DNA from: Flavobacterium sp.
Lineage (GTDB): Bacteria; Bacteroidota; Bacteroidia; Flavobacteriales; Flavobacteriaceae
Length of the DNA: 28,214 nt
NCBI GenBank assembly: GCA_015478765.1
Contig: JADMKR010000104.1
Coordinates: 1 to 28,214, forward strand
Reading direction: 5' to 3'
In this document: piece after piece, positions 14,848-23,066 of the stretch
How positions within the stretch are numbered: position 1 is the stretch's first letter
Layout of the letters: each line of letters begins with the position of its first letter
The notes under the pieces: model-generated
Databases searched by the model: none
Seen by the model: only the letters and a program-made list of their open reading frames with translations
Told to the model about the DNA's origin: nothing
Translations under genes and position numbers: made by a program

Positions 14848-16893
14848 ATGAAAAAAATTACTCTGATACTGATGTGCTTATGCGCAATACCAATTGCCAC
14901 AGCGCAAGACACCTGCGCTGGTGCCCTGCAGGTAACTGCGGGACTCCACGTGGTAAGTGCGATAAATGGCAGCCAGGTCCCTACGCCTATTTGTACTCCT
15001 AACGGACCTGTCGGTACAAACGGTGCCGGCGAATGGTACAAATACATCCCTTCGGATGATTTTACAGTGACAGTTACCACAAGTATTCCGCAGAACGGCA
15101 GTTTGCCTGATACTCGCGTACAAATTTATAGCGGAACATGCAGTTCACTGGTATGCCATGGTGGCGATGATGATTCTGGAGACGGTTATACATCGGTGGC
15201 AACTTTTAATGTAGCGGCAAATAACACCTACTATATCGCTTTTGACAACAGATGGTCTTCAGGTGGTTTTACTTGGCAACTTATTGAAAACCCAATTGTA
15301 GTTCCGCCTACGCCTACAATTTCTTTTACGACCCAAAATATCACTACGATCAACAGCGCCTACAATTTGTGTGCGGTAGACATGAATAACGACAAACGCG
15401 ATGATTTGGTGGGTGTGAATGGGAATAATATCCGCGTTCACTTTCAGAATGAAGACGGCACTTTCACAGTAACCGATTTTCCGACTACAAACGCCCAGTT
15501 CCTCCCATCATGGAGCCTTGCCGCAGGCGATTACAACAAAGACGGATATAACGATTTGGTGTATGGAAGCGGCAACGGACTGACTTTCATGCGCTCAAAC
15601 AGCACCGGTACCGGCTTTACGCAGGACACTCCGGGACAATATGTTTTTTGCCAACGAACAAATTTCATCGACCTCAATAACGACGGTCATCTCGATGCAT
15701 TTTCATGCCATGATATTGCGCCCAATGTCTATTATCTGAATAACGGCAACGGAACATTTAATTATTTCCAATCAACGGTAACTTCAGGCGCTTATAGTTT
15801 AGGTGCCAACGGAGGCAATTACGGATCTATATGGATTGACTATAACAACGACGGCCACCAGGATCTGTTCATTGCGAAATGTGGAAGCGTACCTCCGGAT
15901 GAACTGCACCGCAATAACGGAAATGGTACATTTTCGGATATTTCAGTGCAGATGAACCTGTTCGACCCAGGACAATCATGGTCGTGTGCCTGGGCTGATT
16001 TTGACAATGATGGCGACATGGACGTTATGGTGGGTGCCAGTACGGGAACACATAAGCTTAAAAGAAACGACCTCGACCTATCGAATACTGTCGAGGAACC
16101 TTTTATCGATATCACGGCAGGTTCCGGATTTGATACCAATTTGTCTACCAATATCGAACATGTAGCATACGATTTTGACAATGATGGTTTTGTCGATATA
16201 CTGGGTGGCGGCGGAAAAATCATGTTTAACCAAGGAAATAATACCTTTGCGCCCATTGCATACAGCGGCTTATCAGTTGGTGCCATCGGCGACTTTAACG
16301 ATGATGGTTTCCTTGATATACAAAACGGAAACAGTATAAAAATCAATTCCGGAAACAGCAATAACTGGATTAAATTTCACCTTCAGGGTGTGCAAAGCAA
16401 CTCAAACGGTATTGGAGCAAGAATTGAAATTCATGGCCCGTGGGGAATTCAGATTCGTGATGTTCGAAGTGGCGAAGGTTTTAAATATATGAGTTCGCTA
16501 AACACGCACTTCGGTCTCGGTCAGGCAACCCAAATTACTCAGGCAATCATCAAATGGCCTTCCGGAACTGTTGATGTCATTGAAAATCCCGATATCAACG
16601 GTGCGCTGTTCGTGTTGGAAGGCTCGTCGCCTTTGGCTGTCAATAGCTTTACAAGCGACAAGTTCAGTCTATATCCAAATCCGACCAACGATTTTATAAA
16701 CTTCACATTCGATAATTCGGCTGCCGATATAAAAAGCGCATCAATTTATGACCTGACCGGCAGAACGATTTTGATAAACCAACAAATTTCAGAAAACCAA
16801 CTGGATGTCAGATCTTTGTCGGCCGGAACCTATATAGTACTATTAAAAGACGCTGACGGAAAATCATTTTCTCAGAAATTTATCAGAAAATAA
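14848..16893 (+). CDS. T9SS-secreted FG-GAP/VCBS repeat protein with ASPIC/UnbV domain
   Basis: This 681-residue exported protein starts at ATG 14848 with a signal peptide ending near IATAQ; an upstream in-frame ATG (14794) lies inside the previous gene and would hide the signal peptide. Residues about 20-150 form a beta-rich N-terminal domain. FG-GAP/VCBS calcium-loop repeats follow to about 510, with DYNKDGYNDLVYG, DLNNDGHLDAF, DYNNDGHQDLF, DFDNDGDMDVMVG and DFNDDGFLDIQ. An ASPIC/UnbV domain follows (NGIGARIEIHGPWG, FGLGQATQITQAIIKWPSG). The type IX sorting domain closes it (FSLYPNPTNDFINFTF to KFIRK). It lies 23 bp behind the diheme lipoprotein gene. Calcium-stabilised adhesion or partner scaffolding is plausible. 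Confidence 0.92.
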   Translation: MKKITLILMCLCAIPIATAQDTCAGALQVTAGLHVVSAINGSQVPTPICTPNGPVGTNGAGEWYKYIPSDDFTVTVTTSIPQNGSLPDTRVQIYSGTCSSLVCHGGDDDSGDGYTSVATFNVAANNTYYIAFDNRWSSGGFTWQLIENPIVVPPTPTISFTTQNITTINSAYNLCAVDMNNDKRDDLVGVNGNNIRVHFQNEDGTFTVTDFPTTNAQFLPSWSLAAGDYNKDGYNDLVYGSGNGLTFMRSNSTGTGFTQDTPGQYVFCQRTNFIDLNNDGHLDAFSCHDIAPNVYYLNNGNGTFNYFQSTVTSGAYSLGANGGNYGSIWIDYNNDGHQDLFIAKCGSVPPDELHRNNGNGTFSDISVQMNLFDPGQSWSCAWADFDNDGDMDVMVGASTGTHKLKRNDLDLSNTVEEPFIDITAGSGFDTNLSTNIEHVAYDFDNDGFVDILGGGGKIMFNQGNNTFAPIAYSGLSVGAIGDFNDDGFLDIQNGNSIKINSGNSNNWIKFHLQGVQSNSNGIGARIEIHGPWGIQIRDVRSGEGFKYMSSLNTHFGLGQATQITQAIIKWPSGTVDVIENPDINGALFVLEGSSPLAVNSFTSDKFSLYPNPTNDFINFTFDNSAADIKSASIYDLTGRTILINQQISENQLDVRSLSAGTYIVLLKDADGKSFSQKFIRK

Positions 16894-16911
16894 TATTAAC
16901 GCTAAAATATG

Positions 16912-16951
16912 AAAGCCTTACATCTACGCCCGATGTAAGGCTTTTATTTTT
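16912..16951 (+). terminator. Rho-independent terminator after the T9SS protein gene
   Basis: A 13-bp perfect stem (AAAGCCTTACATC / GATGTAAGGCTTT) with a 7-base loop is followed by a T-rich tract. Confidence 0.9.
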
Positions 16952-17057
16952 TGCTATTATCTCAAATCAGTATGTCACTAACGTGATATGAAAACCTAAG
17001 ACGAACATGGTCTGCCAGTTTAGCTTCAAATCTTCAAAGCACAATCGCGATGGTTCA

Positions 17058-17112
17058 GGCTCGGATCCACTTTAGCTTCGCTCCGTTCGCCTGCGGCTCG
17101 GGTCAACTTTTG
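17058..17112. repeat. Imperfect 18-bp direct repeat leading into a heptamer array
   Basis: GGCTCGGATCCACTTTAG (17058-17075) and GGCTCGGGTCAACTTTTG (17095-17112) match at 15 of 18 positions and are separated by a GC-rich 19-base spacer. The second copy ends in the first heptamer of the array that follows. Confidence 0.7.
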
Positions 17113-17147
17113 ACTTTCCACTTTCCACTTTCGACTTTCGACTTTCA
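17106..17147. repeat. Heptanucleotide array ACTTTnn abutting the carB stop codon
   Basis: Six consecutive 7-bp units (ACTTTTG, ACTTTCC twice, ACTTTCG twice, ACTTTCA) end three bases before the carB stop codon (17153-17151). On the carB sense strand they read as TTGAAAG-like units in the 3' untranslated region. Confidence 0.9.
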
Positions 17148-17150
17148 ACT

Positions 17151-20003
17151 CTACTTACTCAGATACATTTTCCTTCGTGAGTACAATTCGTAAAATTGAT
17201 CATCTTTTAAATCATCAATAAACAAAATGCTTTCTCCCGTAGATTTCATTTCGGGGCCCAGCGCTTTATTCACGTTAGGGAATTTATTGAACGAGAATAC
17301 CGGTTGCTTGATCGCGAATCCTTTCAATTTCGGATTGAATTTAAAATCGGTTACCTTTTTCTCGCCCAACATAATTTTGGTCGCATAATTCACATACGGT
17401 TCGCCATAAGCTTTCGCAATGAAAGGAACAGTTCGGGAGGCACGCGGATTCGCTTCGATGATATAAACCGTGTCATCTTTAATAGCAAACTGCACATTTA
17501 TAAGTCCGACGGTCCTCAGTGCCAACGCGATTTTCTTTGTATGATCTTTTATTTGCTGCATTACGAATTCACCCAGATTGAATGGCGGCAATGTTGCATT
17601 TGAATCGCCGGAATGGATACCGCATGGTTCTATATGCTCCATGATTCCGATGATATACACGTTTTCGCCATCGCATATTGCATCGGCTTCTGCCTCGATC
17701 GCACCGTCAAGATAATGATCGAGTAGTAATTTATTACCTGGTATTGATTTCAGCAAGTCGATTACATGCTCTTCAAGTTCCTGTTTGTTGATCACAATTT
17801 TCATCCCCTGGCCACCTAATACATATGAAGGGCGCACAAGCAGTGGGAAATCGAGTTCATCAGCCAATGCTGCAGCCTCATCGGCAGTTTCTGCAATACC
17901 GAATTTCGGGAACGGGATTTTAAGTTCGCGAAGCAGTTCCGAAAATCGGCCGCGATCCTCAGCAAGGTCGAGTGCGTCATAACTTGTTCCAAAAATTTTA
18001 ATGCCGTAGCGGTCGAGTTTTTCGGCAAGTTTCAATGCTGTTTGTCCGCCTAACTGTACAATCACGCCTTCAGGTTTTTCGTGGCGGATGATATCGTATA
18101 TGTGTTCCCAGAAAACCGGCTCGAAATATAATTTGTCTGCTACATCGAAATCGGTTGAAACAGTTTCCGGATTGCAATTGATCATGATGGTTTCATAACC
18201 ACATTCTTTAGCGGCCAAAACTCCGTGTACACATGAATAGTCAAATTCGATACCCTGACCGATCCTGTTCGGACCTGAACCTAACACTACAACTTTTTTC
18301 TTGTCGGATACTATGCTTTCATTTTGAACATATCTTCTGCCGTCAGCGGTTTCGATCTCGGCTTCAAAAGTCGAATAGTAATACGGCGTTTTCGCAGTGA
18401 ATTCTGCTGCGCACGTATCTACAAGTTTATAGACGCGTTTTACGTTTTGTTCTTCGCGCAGTTTATAAACCTGACTTTCGAGGCAGTTCATCATGTGTGC
18501 GATTTGCCGGTCGGCGAAACCTTTTTGTTTGGCCTCGAGCAATAGTTCTTTTGGAAGCGTGTCAATTTTATAATTCGATATTTCTCTTTCGAGCGAATAC
18601 AATTCCTCGTATTGCTTCAGGAACCACATGTCGATTTTGGTGATCTCATGAATGCGGCTCAACGGAATTCCCATCTGTATCGCATCGTAAATAACGAATA
18701 CGCGATCCCAGCTGGCATGCGTCAATTTTTCGATGATCTGCTCGTAATTGGTATAACCTTTACCATCGGCACCCAGTCCGTTGCGTTTGATCTCGAGCGA
18801 TTGCGTTGCTTTGTGAAGTGCTTCCTGGAACGATCGTCCGATGCCCATCACCTCGCCTACCGATTTCATCTGGAGTCCCAGTGTTCTGTCGGCACCCTCG
18901 AATTTGTCGAAGTTCCAACGCGGAATTTTGACGATTACATAATCAAGTGTCGGTTCGAATAATGCCGATGTCGATTTGGTAATTTGATTCTGAAGTTCGT
19001 CAAGGTGATAACCAAGGGCGAGTTTCGATGCAATTTTCGCAATCGGGTAACCGGTCGCTTTTGACGCCAGTGCCGATGAACGCGAAACACGCGGATTGAT
19101 CTCGATCGCGACGATGTCTTCTTTTTCGTCGGGTGAAACAGCAAATTGGACATTACATCCGCCGGCAAAATTTCCAATGCTGCGCATCATCAGGATTGCC
19201 ATGTCGCGCATCTTCTGGAAAGTCTTATCGGATAATGTCATCGCCGGAGCCACGGTGATCGAGTCGCCGGTGTGGATTCCCATCGGATCCATGTTTTCAA
19301 TCGAACAGATGATCACCACGTTGTCATTCTTATCGCGGAGCAATTCGAGTTCGTATTCTTTCCAGCCCAATAAAGCTTTATCTATCAACACCTCGTGGAT
19401 TGGAGATGCTTCGAGTCCGCGGGTGAGCAATTCGTCAAAATCTTCTTTTTTGTGAACAAATGCGGCTCCGGTTCCGCCCAGTGTAAATGACGGCCGGATC
19501 ACGAGCGGAAAACCGAACTCCTGCGCGATCTCTTTTCCTTTTAAAAATGAAGTCGCAGTCATCGCCGGCGCCGTTGGCACATCGATGCGCTGAAGTAATT
19601 GTTTGAACTGCTCGCGGTCTTCGGTGATGTTGATTGCATTGATATCGACGCCTATTAAGCGCACGTTGAAATCTTCCCAGATTCCTTTTTCGTCGGCTTC
19701 GAGGCACAGGTTCAAAGCTGTCTGCCCGCCCATGGTTGGCAGCACGGCATCGATTTGCGGATGTTCCTTTAGAATTTGGATTAGTGATTTGGTTGTCAGC
19801 GGTAATAAATACACATGATCGGCCATTTGCGGATCGGTCATGATGGTTGCAGGATTCGAGTTGATCAGGATTACTTCGATGCCTTCTTCTCGGATCGAGC
19901 GCGCTGCCTGTGAACCGGCATAATCGAATTCGCATGCCTGGCCGATTACAATTGGGCCGGAACCTATAATTAATACTGATTTTATTGAGTTGTCTTTTGG
20001 CAT
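17151..20003 (-). CDS. carB: Carbamoyl-phosphate synthase large chain, short form without MGS domain
   Basis: This 950-residue enzyme makes carbamoyl phosphate from bicarbonate, ATP and ammonia delivered by the CarA glutaminase, for pyrimidine and arginine synthesis. Both synthetase halves are present. The N-terminal half starts KSVLIIGSGPIVIGQACEFD and has its ATP-grasp at about 120-390. The second half starts KKVVVLGSGPNRIGQGIEFD near residue 565 and has its ATP-grasp at about 670-880. The chain ends at KMYLSK soon after the second ATP-grasp half, so the C-terminal MGS-like allosteric domain (about residues 936-1073 of E. coli CarB) is missing. The reading frame is intact and the ending clean, so this is a short family form rather than a truncation. 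No carA is in the window. Heptamer arrays abut both ends. Confidence 0.96.
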   Translation of the reverse strand: MPKDNSIKSVLIIGSGPIVIGQACEFDYAGSQAARSIREEGIEVILINSNPATIMTDPQMADHVYLLPLTTKSLIQILKEHPQIDAVLPTMGGQTALNLCLEADEKGIWEDFNVRLIGVDINAINITEDREQFKQLLQRIDVPTAPAMTATSFLKGKEIAQEFGFPLVIRPSFTLGGTGAAFVHKKEDFDELLTRGLEASPIHEVLIDKALLGWKEYELELLRDKNDNVVIICSIENMDPMGIHTGDSITVAPAMTLSDKTFQKMRDMAILMMRSIGNFAGGCNVQFAVSPDEKEDIVAIEINPRVSRSSALASKATGYPIAKIASKLALGYHLDELQNQITKSTSALFEPTLDYVIVKIPRWNFDKFEGADRTLGLQMKSVGEVMGIGRSFQEALHKATQSLEIKRNGLGADGKGYTNYEQIIEKLTHASWDRVFVIYDAIQMGIPLSRIHEITKIDMWFLKQYEELYSLEREISNYKIDTLPKELLLEAKQKGFADRQIAHMMNCLESQVYKLREEQNVKRVYKLVDTCAAEFTAKTPYYYSTFEAEIETADGRRYVQNESIVSDKKKVVVLGSGPNRIGQGIEFDYSCVHGVLAAKECGYETIMINCNPETVSTDFDVADKLYFEPVFWEHIYDIIRHEKPEGVIVQLGGQTALKLAEKLDRYGIKIFGTSYDALDLAEDRGRFSELLRELKIPFPKFGIAETADEAAALADELDFPLLVRPSYVLGGQGMKIVINKQELEEHVIDLLKSIPGNKLLLDHYLDGAIEAEADAICDGENVYIIGIMEHIEPCGIHSGDSNATLPPFNLGEFVMQQIKDHTKKIALALRTVGLINVQFAIKDDTVYIIEANPRASRTVPFIAKAYGEPYVNYATKIMLGEKKVTDFKFNPKLKGFAIKQPVFSFNKFPNVNKALGPEMKSTGESILFIDDLKDDQFYELYSRRKMYLSK

Positions 20004-20020
20004 GTAGTTAGGAGTTTGAA

Positions 20021-20069
20021 AGTTGGAAAGTTGTTAGTTGAAAGTTGAAGGTTGAAAGTTGAAGGTTGA
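20021..20069. repeat. Heptanucleotide array ARRGTTGA-type in the carB 5' leader
   Basis: Seven degenerate 7-bp units (AGTTGGA, AAGTTGT, TAGTTGA, AAGTTGA, AGGTTGA, AAGTTGA, AGGTTGA) end 17 bases upstream of the carB start codon. They are in opposite orientation to the array at the carB 3' end. Confidence 0.88.
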
Positions 20070-20098
20070 ACGGCATTGATGTTAGATGTTCAGTGACC

Positions 20099-20199
20099 TA
20101 GCCCGGATAAAAGCGAAAATCCTTTTTTGTTGGAGATCCCTCCTATCGTCGGAATGACATAACACAAAAAAGATTGCAGCGGATAGCCGGAACAGCTCC
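20099..20199 (-). repeat. Structured dispersed element, copy A
   Basis: On the minus strand the element carries block 1, CGGCTATCCGCTGCAATCTT (20189-20170). A perfect 9-bp inverted repeat follows (CTTTTTTGT / ACAAAAAAG, plus-strand 20122-20130 and 20164-20172). Block 2 is AAGGATTTTCGCTTTTATCC (20124-20105). Both blocks recur at 25.9 kb in the other orientation, each with 15 of 20 identical bases. It lies between the carB leader and the rpmH terminator. Confidence 0.65.
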
Positions 20200-20220
20200 A
20201 AATCATTAATCACAAGATAT

Positions 20221-20251
20221 AAAAAAAGGCGGTACTAATAAAAGTAACGCC
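20221..20251 (-). terminator. Rho-independent terminator of rpmH
   Basis: On the minus strand, an 8-bp stem with one mismatch (GGCGTTAC / GTACCGCC) and an 8-base loop is followed by seven T. It lies 23 bases after the rpmH stop. Confidence 0.8.
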
Positions 20252-20273
20252 TTGTATATGTTTGGTTCAAACA

Positions 20274-20435
20274 TTATTTTTTGTGTCGTGGCTCAGACGA
20301 TACGGTCAATTTGTGACGGCCTTTCGCTCTTCTGCGAGCAAGAACTTTTCTACCGTTAGCAGAAGCCATTCTGTCCATAAATCCGTGCTTATTTCTTCTC
20401 TTTCTTTTCGATGGTTGAAACGTTCTTTTGCTCAT
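20274..20435 (-). CDS. rpmH: 50S ribosomal protein L34
   Basis: This 53-residue basic protein runs from ATG 20435 to TAA 20276-20274. It begins MSKRTFQPSKRKRRNKHGF, with the family-diagnostic MASANGRKVLARRRAKGRH and a short C-terminal tail. The length is normal for Bacteroidetes L34. It has its own strong promoter and terminator, and no dnaA or rnpA lies beside it as in many other phyla. Its identity is essentially certain. Confidence 0.97.
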   Translation of the reverse strand: MSKRTFQPSKRKRRNKHGFMDRMASANGRKVLARRRAKGRHKLTVSSEPRHKK

Positions 20436-20509
20436 TGCTTTGTATCTTTAAAAATCTTTTTATTTAATATGGTCGGCAGGTCCCAAAACAACCGTTCCAA
20501 AACCGAGTG

Positions 20510-20539
20510 CAAATATACAAAGTCTTTTTTTTCTGGCAA
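20510..20539 (-). promoter_or_regulatory. Promoter of rpmH
   Basis: On the minus strand, TTG (20539-20537) is followed after exactly 19 bases by TATATTTG (20517-20510), a textbook Bacteroidetes housekeeping promoter. The leader of about 70 bases is AT-rich. Confidence 0.75.
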
Positions 20540-20573
20540 TATGTTTTCAAAAAATATTTACAATTCCTTTTAC

Positions 20574-20581
20574 TATCTTTG
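20574..20581 (+). promoter_or_regulatory. -7 promoter box of the TPR-like membrane protein gene
   Basis: TATCTTTG matches TAnnTTTG, 20 bases upstream of ATG 20602. It diverges from the rpmH promoter. Confidence 0.5.
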
Positions 20582-20601
20582 CCACCTCAAAATACCTTAC
20601 T

Positions 20602-21117
20602 ATGTTTCATAAAATTATTAAGCTTATCATTGCCGCTTTACTTGTCATTACTGCAATCTGGCAATTTACAGAAGGCTATATCGGCAATGGGATTTTCCTG
20701 ATTTTCCTATCGTTGATCTTTGTCTTTTTATATTATAAAAACGAATTTATCCTTTTGGCATTTTTAAAGCTTCGGAAGCAGGATTTCGCGGGTGCTCAAA
20801 AATGGCTGTCATATATCAAAAATCCGGAGGCGGCGCTGGTGCGAAAACAACAGGGCTATTTCAATTATTTACACGGAATCATGCTGGCACAGACCAATAT
20901 GATTCAGGCCGAGAAATATTTCAAAAAGGCGATTGAACTTGGTTTGTCGATGGATATGGACCTGGCTGTTGCCAAATTAAACCTTGCCGGTGTGGCGATG
21001 ACCCGCCGACGCAAACTAGAGGCAACCAACTTACTTAAAGAAGCCAAAAAACTTGACAAGCAGGGAATGCTGAAGGAGCAGATCGCGATGATGAAGGATC
21101 AGATGAAGAAAATGTAG
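20602..21117 (+). CDS. Membrane-anchored TPR-like protein
   Basis: This 171-residue protein has two N-terminal transmembrane helices (about residues 5-22 and 28-45). A helical cytoplasmic part follows with one or two TPR-like hairpins: KQQGYFNYLHGIMLAQTNMI with AEKYFKKAIELGL, then AVAKLNLAGVAMTRRRKLEA with NLLKEAKKLD. It probably acts as a membrane-tethered protein-interaction adaptor, but no partner can be named. It diverges from rpmH. An inverted-repeat-bounded segment begins 12 bp after the stop. Confidence 0.8.
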   Translation: MFHKIIKLIIAALLVITAIWQFTEGYIGNGIFLIFLSLIFVFLYYKNEFILLAFLKLRKQDFAGAQKWLSYIKNPEAALVRKQQGYFNYLHGIMLAQTNMIQAEKYFKKAIELGLSMDMDLAVAKLNLAGVAMTRRRKLEATNLLKEAKKLDKQGMLKEQIAMMKDQMKKM

Positions 21118-21128
21118 TTCAGTAGTAG

Positions 21129-21324
21129 GCCACAGATTCACAGATTTTAAAACAAATTATCGGCTTGGAAATCGAAAACGGTTGCGCCTAGCGATTCATA
21201 GTTTATCTAACTTCATCTAAAAGTACATTTCGAGCGTCAGTTCTACAGTTTTCTTAGGGAAAGCAAATACAGGCCTAGAAGCTTCTTTCACAATTATTAT
21301 TTTAAAAATCTGTGAATCTGCGGC
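21129..21324. repeat. Segment bounded by 20-bp inverted repeats (MITE-like candidate)
   Basis: The left arm GCCACAGATTCACAGATTTT (21129-21148) and right arm AAAATCTGTGAATCTGCGGC (21305-21324) are reverse complements with one mismatch, bounding a 196-bp segment without an ORF. T/A-rich sequence (TTAAAA / TTTTAAAAA) continues inside both arms. No transposase is present. Confidence 0.75.
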
Positions 21325-21356
21325 TAAATTTTTCTGTTCAATAAAAGCTATTTCTC

Positions 21357-22250
21357 TCAATATCCGCGTTCCGGGATTTCGATGATATATTTCTTCCCGC
21401 TGGTGTTAACCAGTTTTTTATCGCGCAGCCACGGGTTGTGTATTTTTAATATTTTGTAATTGATACCTTGGGAAATAGCGAAATCGGCTAAATCAGGGAT
21501 TGACGTTGATACCTCAATTTTTCGTGTCGGCAGGTTTTCATACATCTCCGATTTGTCGATTACGAATCCGTATAATTCGGGCGACTTCATAATTTCCTTC
21601 AATGCTAATATTCTAAAAACGTAGCGCGAAGTTTCTTCTGTTAACAATAAATCGTAATAATTGCTGACTTTCTGAGATTCAATTTGGCGGCTGACACCGA
21701 AATTTCCGCCATTATAAGCGGCGGCGGCTAATGTCCAGCTGCCGAATTTTTCTTTCGACTGCAGCAAATATCTACAGGCGGTTTCGGTCGCTTTTTCCAG
21801 ATGGTAGCGCTCATCGACATAATCATTGACTTCCATTCCCATTTCCTTGGCTGTCGCCGGCATGAATTGCCAGACACCACGAGCACCGGCTGGTGATACA
21901 GCATTGACGAGGCCGCTTTCAATCACGGCAAGATATTTAAAGTCGTCCGGAACATTATATTTCGCTAATATAGGCTCGATGACTTCAAACGCGCGGTTTG
22001 CCCTTTTTATCACCAAAATCGTGGAGGCATGCAGGTTTGCGTTAACCAGCAATTCGCGATCGAAACGTTCTTTTACATCATAAATATGCAACGGGGCGGA
22101 TTCACCGGCAAAATCAACTGCAGCAGGAAAAAACCTTACTTTTTCTTCTTTGGCGGCGACTTTTACACTGTCACTAGAAACGCCATGCACCAATATTCCG
22201 CTGGTGAGTATCACACCTGCGATCAGGCTTGTTCTTTTAATCAGGTTCAT
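21357..22250 (-). CDS. Lytic transglycosylase (SLT domain, MltD-like)
   Basis: This 297-residue exported murein transglycosylase has a signal peptide at about residues 1-25. The SLT domain covers about 95-225, with the catalytic glutamate Glu111 in YLAVIESGL. Family motifs SPAGARGVWQFMPATAKEMG and WTLAAAAYNGG are intact. The C-terminal 50 residues (FAISQGINYKILKIHNPWLR to IEIPERGY) resemble one LysM-like peptidoglycan-binding unit, so it is shorter than E. coli MltD, which has several. It cleaves glycan strands to 1,6-anhydro products during wall remodelling. It follows an alpha/beta hydrolase gene with a 12-bp gap, so the two are likely co-transcribed. Confidence 0.9.
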   Translation of the reverse strand: MNLIKRTSLIAGVILTSGILVHGVSSDSVKVAAKEEKVRFFPAAVDFAGESAPLHIYDVKERFDRELLVNANLHASTILVIKRANRAFEVIEPILAKYNVPDDFKYLAVIESGLVNAVSPAGARGVWQFMPATAKEMGMEVNDYVDERYHLEKATETACRYLLQSKEKFGSWTLAAAAYNGGNFGVSRQIESQKVSNYYDLLLTEETSRYVFRILALKEIMKSPELYGFVIDKSEMYENLPTRKIEVSTSIPDLADFAISQGINYKILKIHNPWLRDKKLVNTSGKKYIIEIPERGY

Positions 22251-22262
22251 CTTCTCTATTTT

Positions 22263-22955
22263 TTATTTAAACGTTTTATTTTTAATCTCGTCCGGATGGG
22301 CTAAGATAATTTTTGGCAAATGTTTATTAAGCCATCGACTTTTATTTAAAATCATAATATGCGTTCCGCCGGGAACGGATATATAATTCTTAACGTATTT
22401 TGCCGGAAATATTTCATCGGCATCACCGTGAATATGGATGATGTTCGGATCGGGCTCGCATCGGTCCCAAAAAATCAGCGCCTTGATCGCCCAGTCGAGA
22501 TATTGCTGATCGCGTACGCCAATGTAGCGCTCGTACAGTTTCAGTCGTTTCTTAATTTTAGTACTGCCTATAGGAAGCGAATCAAGTGGTTTTACACGGG
22601 TCAGTAAACTTGTTGGTATCAATTTATAAAGCCCTCCATATTTCGCAAGTCGCATTCGCAGCGGAAATTCCGAATTGCATTTGGCACTTGAAATGATGAT
22701 CACTTTGCGAACTGCGATCAATTTTGACATCTCCTGGACCACGACCCCGCCAAACGATACACCGATAAGCACAGGATTTTGATGCGTTATTTGCCGTGTC
22801 CATCGTTTGCAGTATTGCTGCAGACTCTCATTGGCCATTGGCAACTGCCAATCGAGCAAAATCATCTCAAATTGGTCATCGGGCAGCTTAATATTTTCAA
22901 AGATCGACGAACTCGCTGCGAGTCCGGGAACAAAATAAACAGGAATTTTCGTCAT
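22263..22955 (-). CDS. Alpha/beta hydrolase of unknown substrate
   Basis: This 230-residue protein has the alpha/beta hydrolase core. An oxyanion-loop motif YFVPGLAAS lies near residues 7-15. The nucleophile is Ser67 in IGVSFGG, the candidate acid is Asp180 in HIHGDADEIF and the histidine is His199 in PGGTHIM. There is no signal peptide or lid-rich insertion, so it is a cytosolic esterase/lipase-like enzyme. It is the first gene of the unit ending in the lytic transglycosylase. The substrate cannot be read from sequence. Confidence 0.85.
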   Translation of the reverse strand: MTKIPVYFVPGLAASSSIFENIKLPDDQFEMILLDWQLPMANESLQQYCKRWTRQITHQNPVLIGVSFGGVVVQEMSKLIAVRKVIIISSAKCNSEFPLRMRLAKYGGLYKLIPTSLLTRVKPLDSLPIGSTKIKKRLKLYERYIGVRDQQYLDWAIKALIFWDRCEPDPNIIHIHGDADEIFPAKYVKNYISVPGGTHIMILNKSRWLNKHLPKIILAHPDEIKNKTFK

Positions 22956-23066
22956 GGTTTTTAACGGTTTAATAACAGCCGTTCGGTAATATAATGTCGA
23001 AATTTGTAAAATTAATTCTTCTATGCCGGACGCACCGTTAAAAGCAAATTAATTTACCAACAAATT

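Noticed and set aside
15840..16361. 173-codon minus-strand ORF within the FG-GAP gene
   Set aside because: It is antisense to repetitive calcium-loop codons, which give long open frames by composition.
19435..19935. 166-codon frame overlapping carB
   Set aside because: It is a shadow frame of carB, with arginine-rich composition and no recognisable domain.
20507..20701. Small plus-strand ORF between rpmH and the TPR-like gene
   Set aside because: It spans the rpmH promoter and overlaps the better-supported gene starting at 20602 in another frame.
21118..21356. Long-range hairpin terminator from the inverted repeats
   Set aside because: The arms are more than 150 bases apart and lack a T-run in a useful place; a mobile-element reading fits better.
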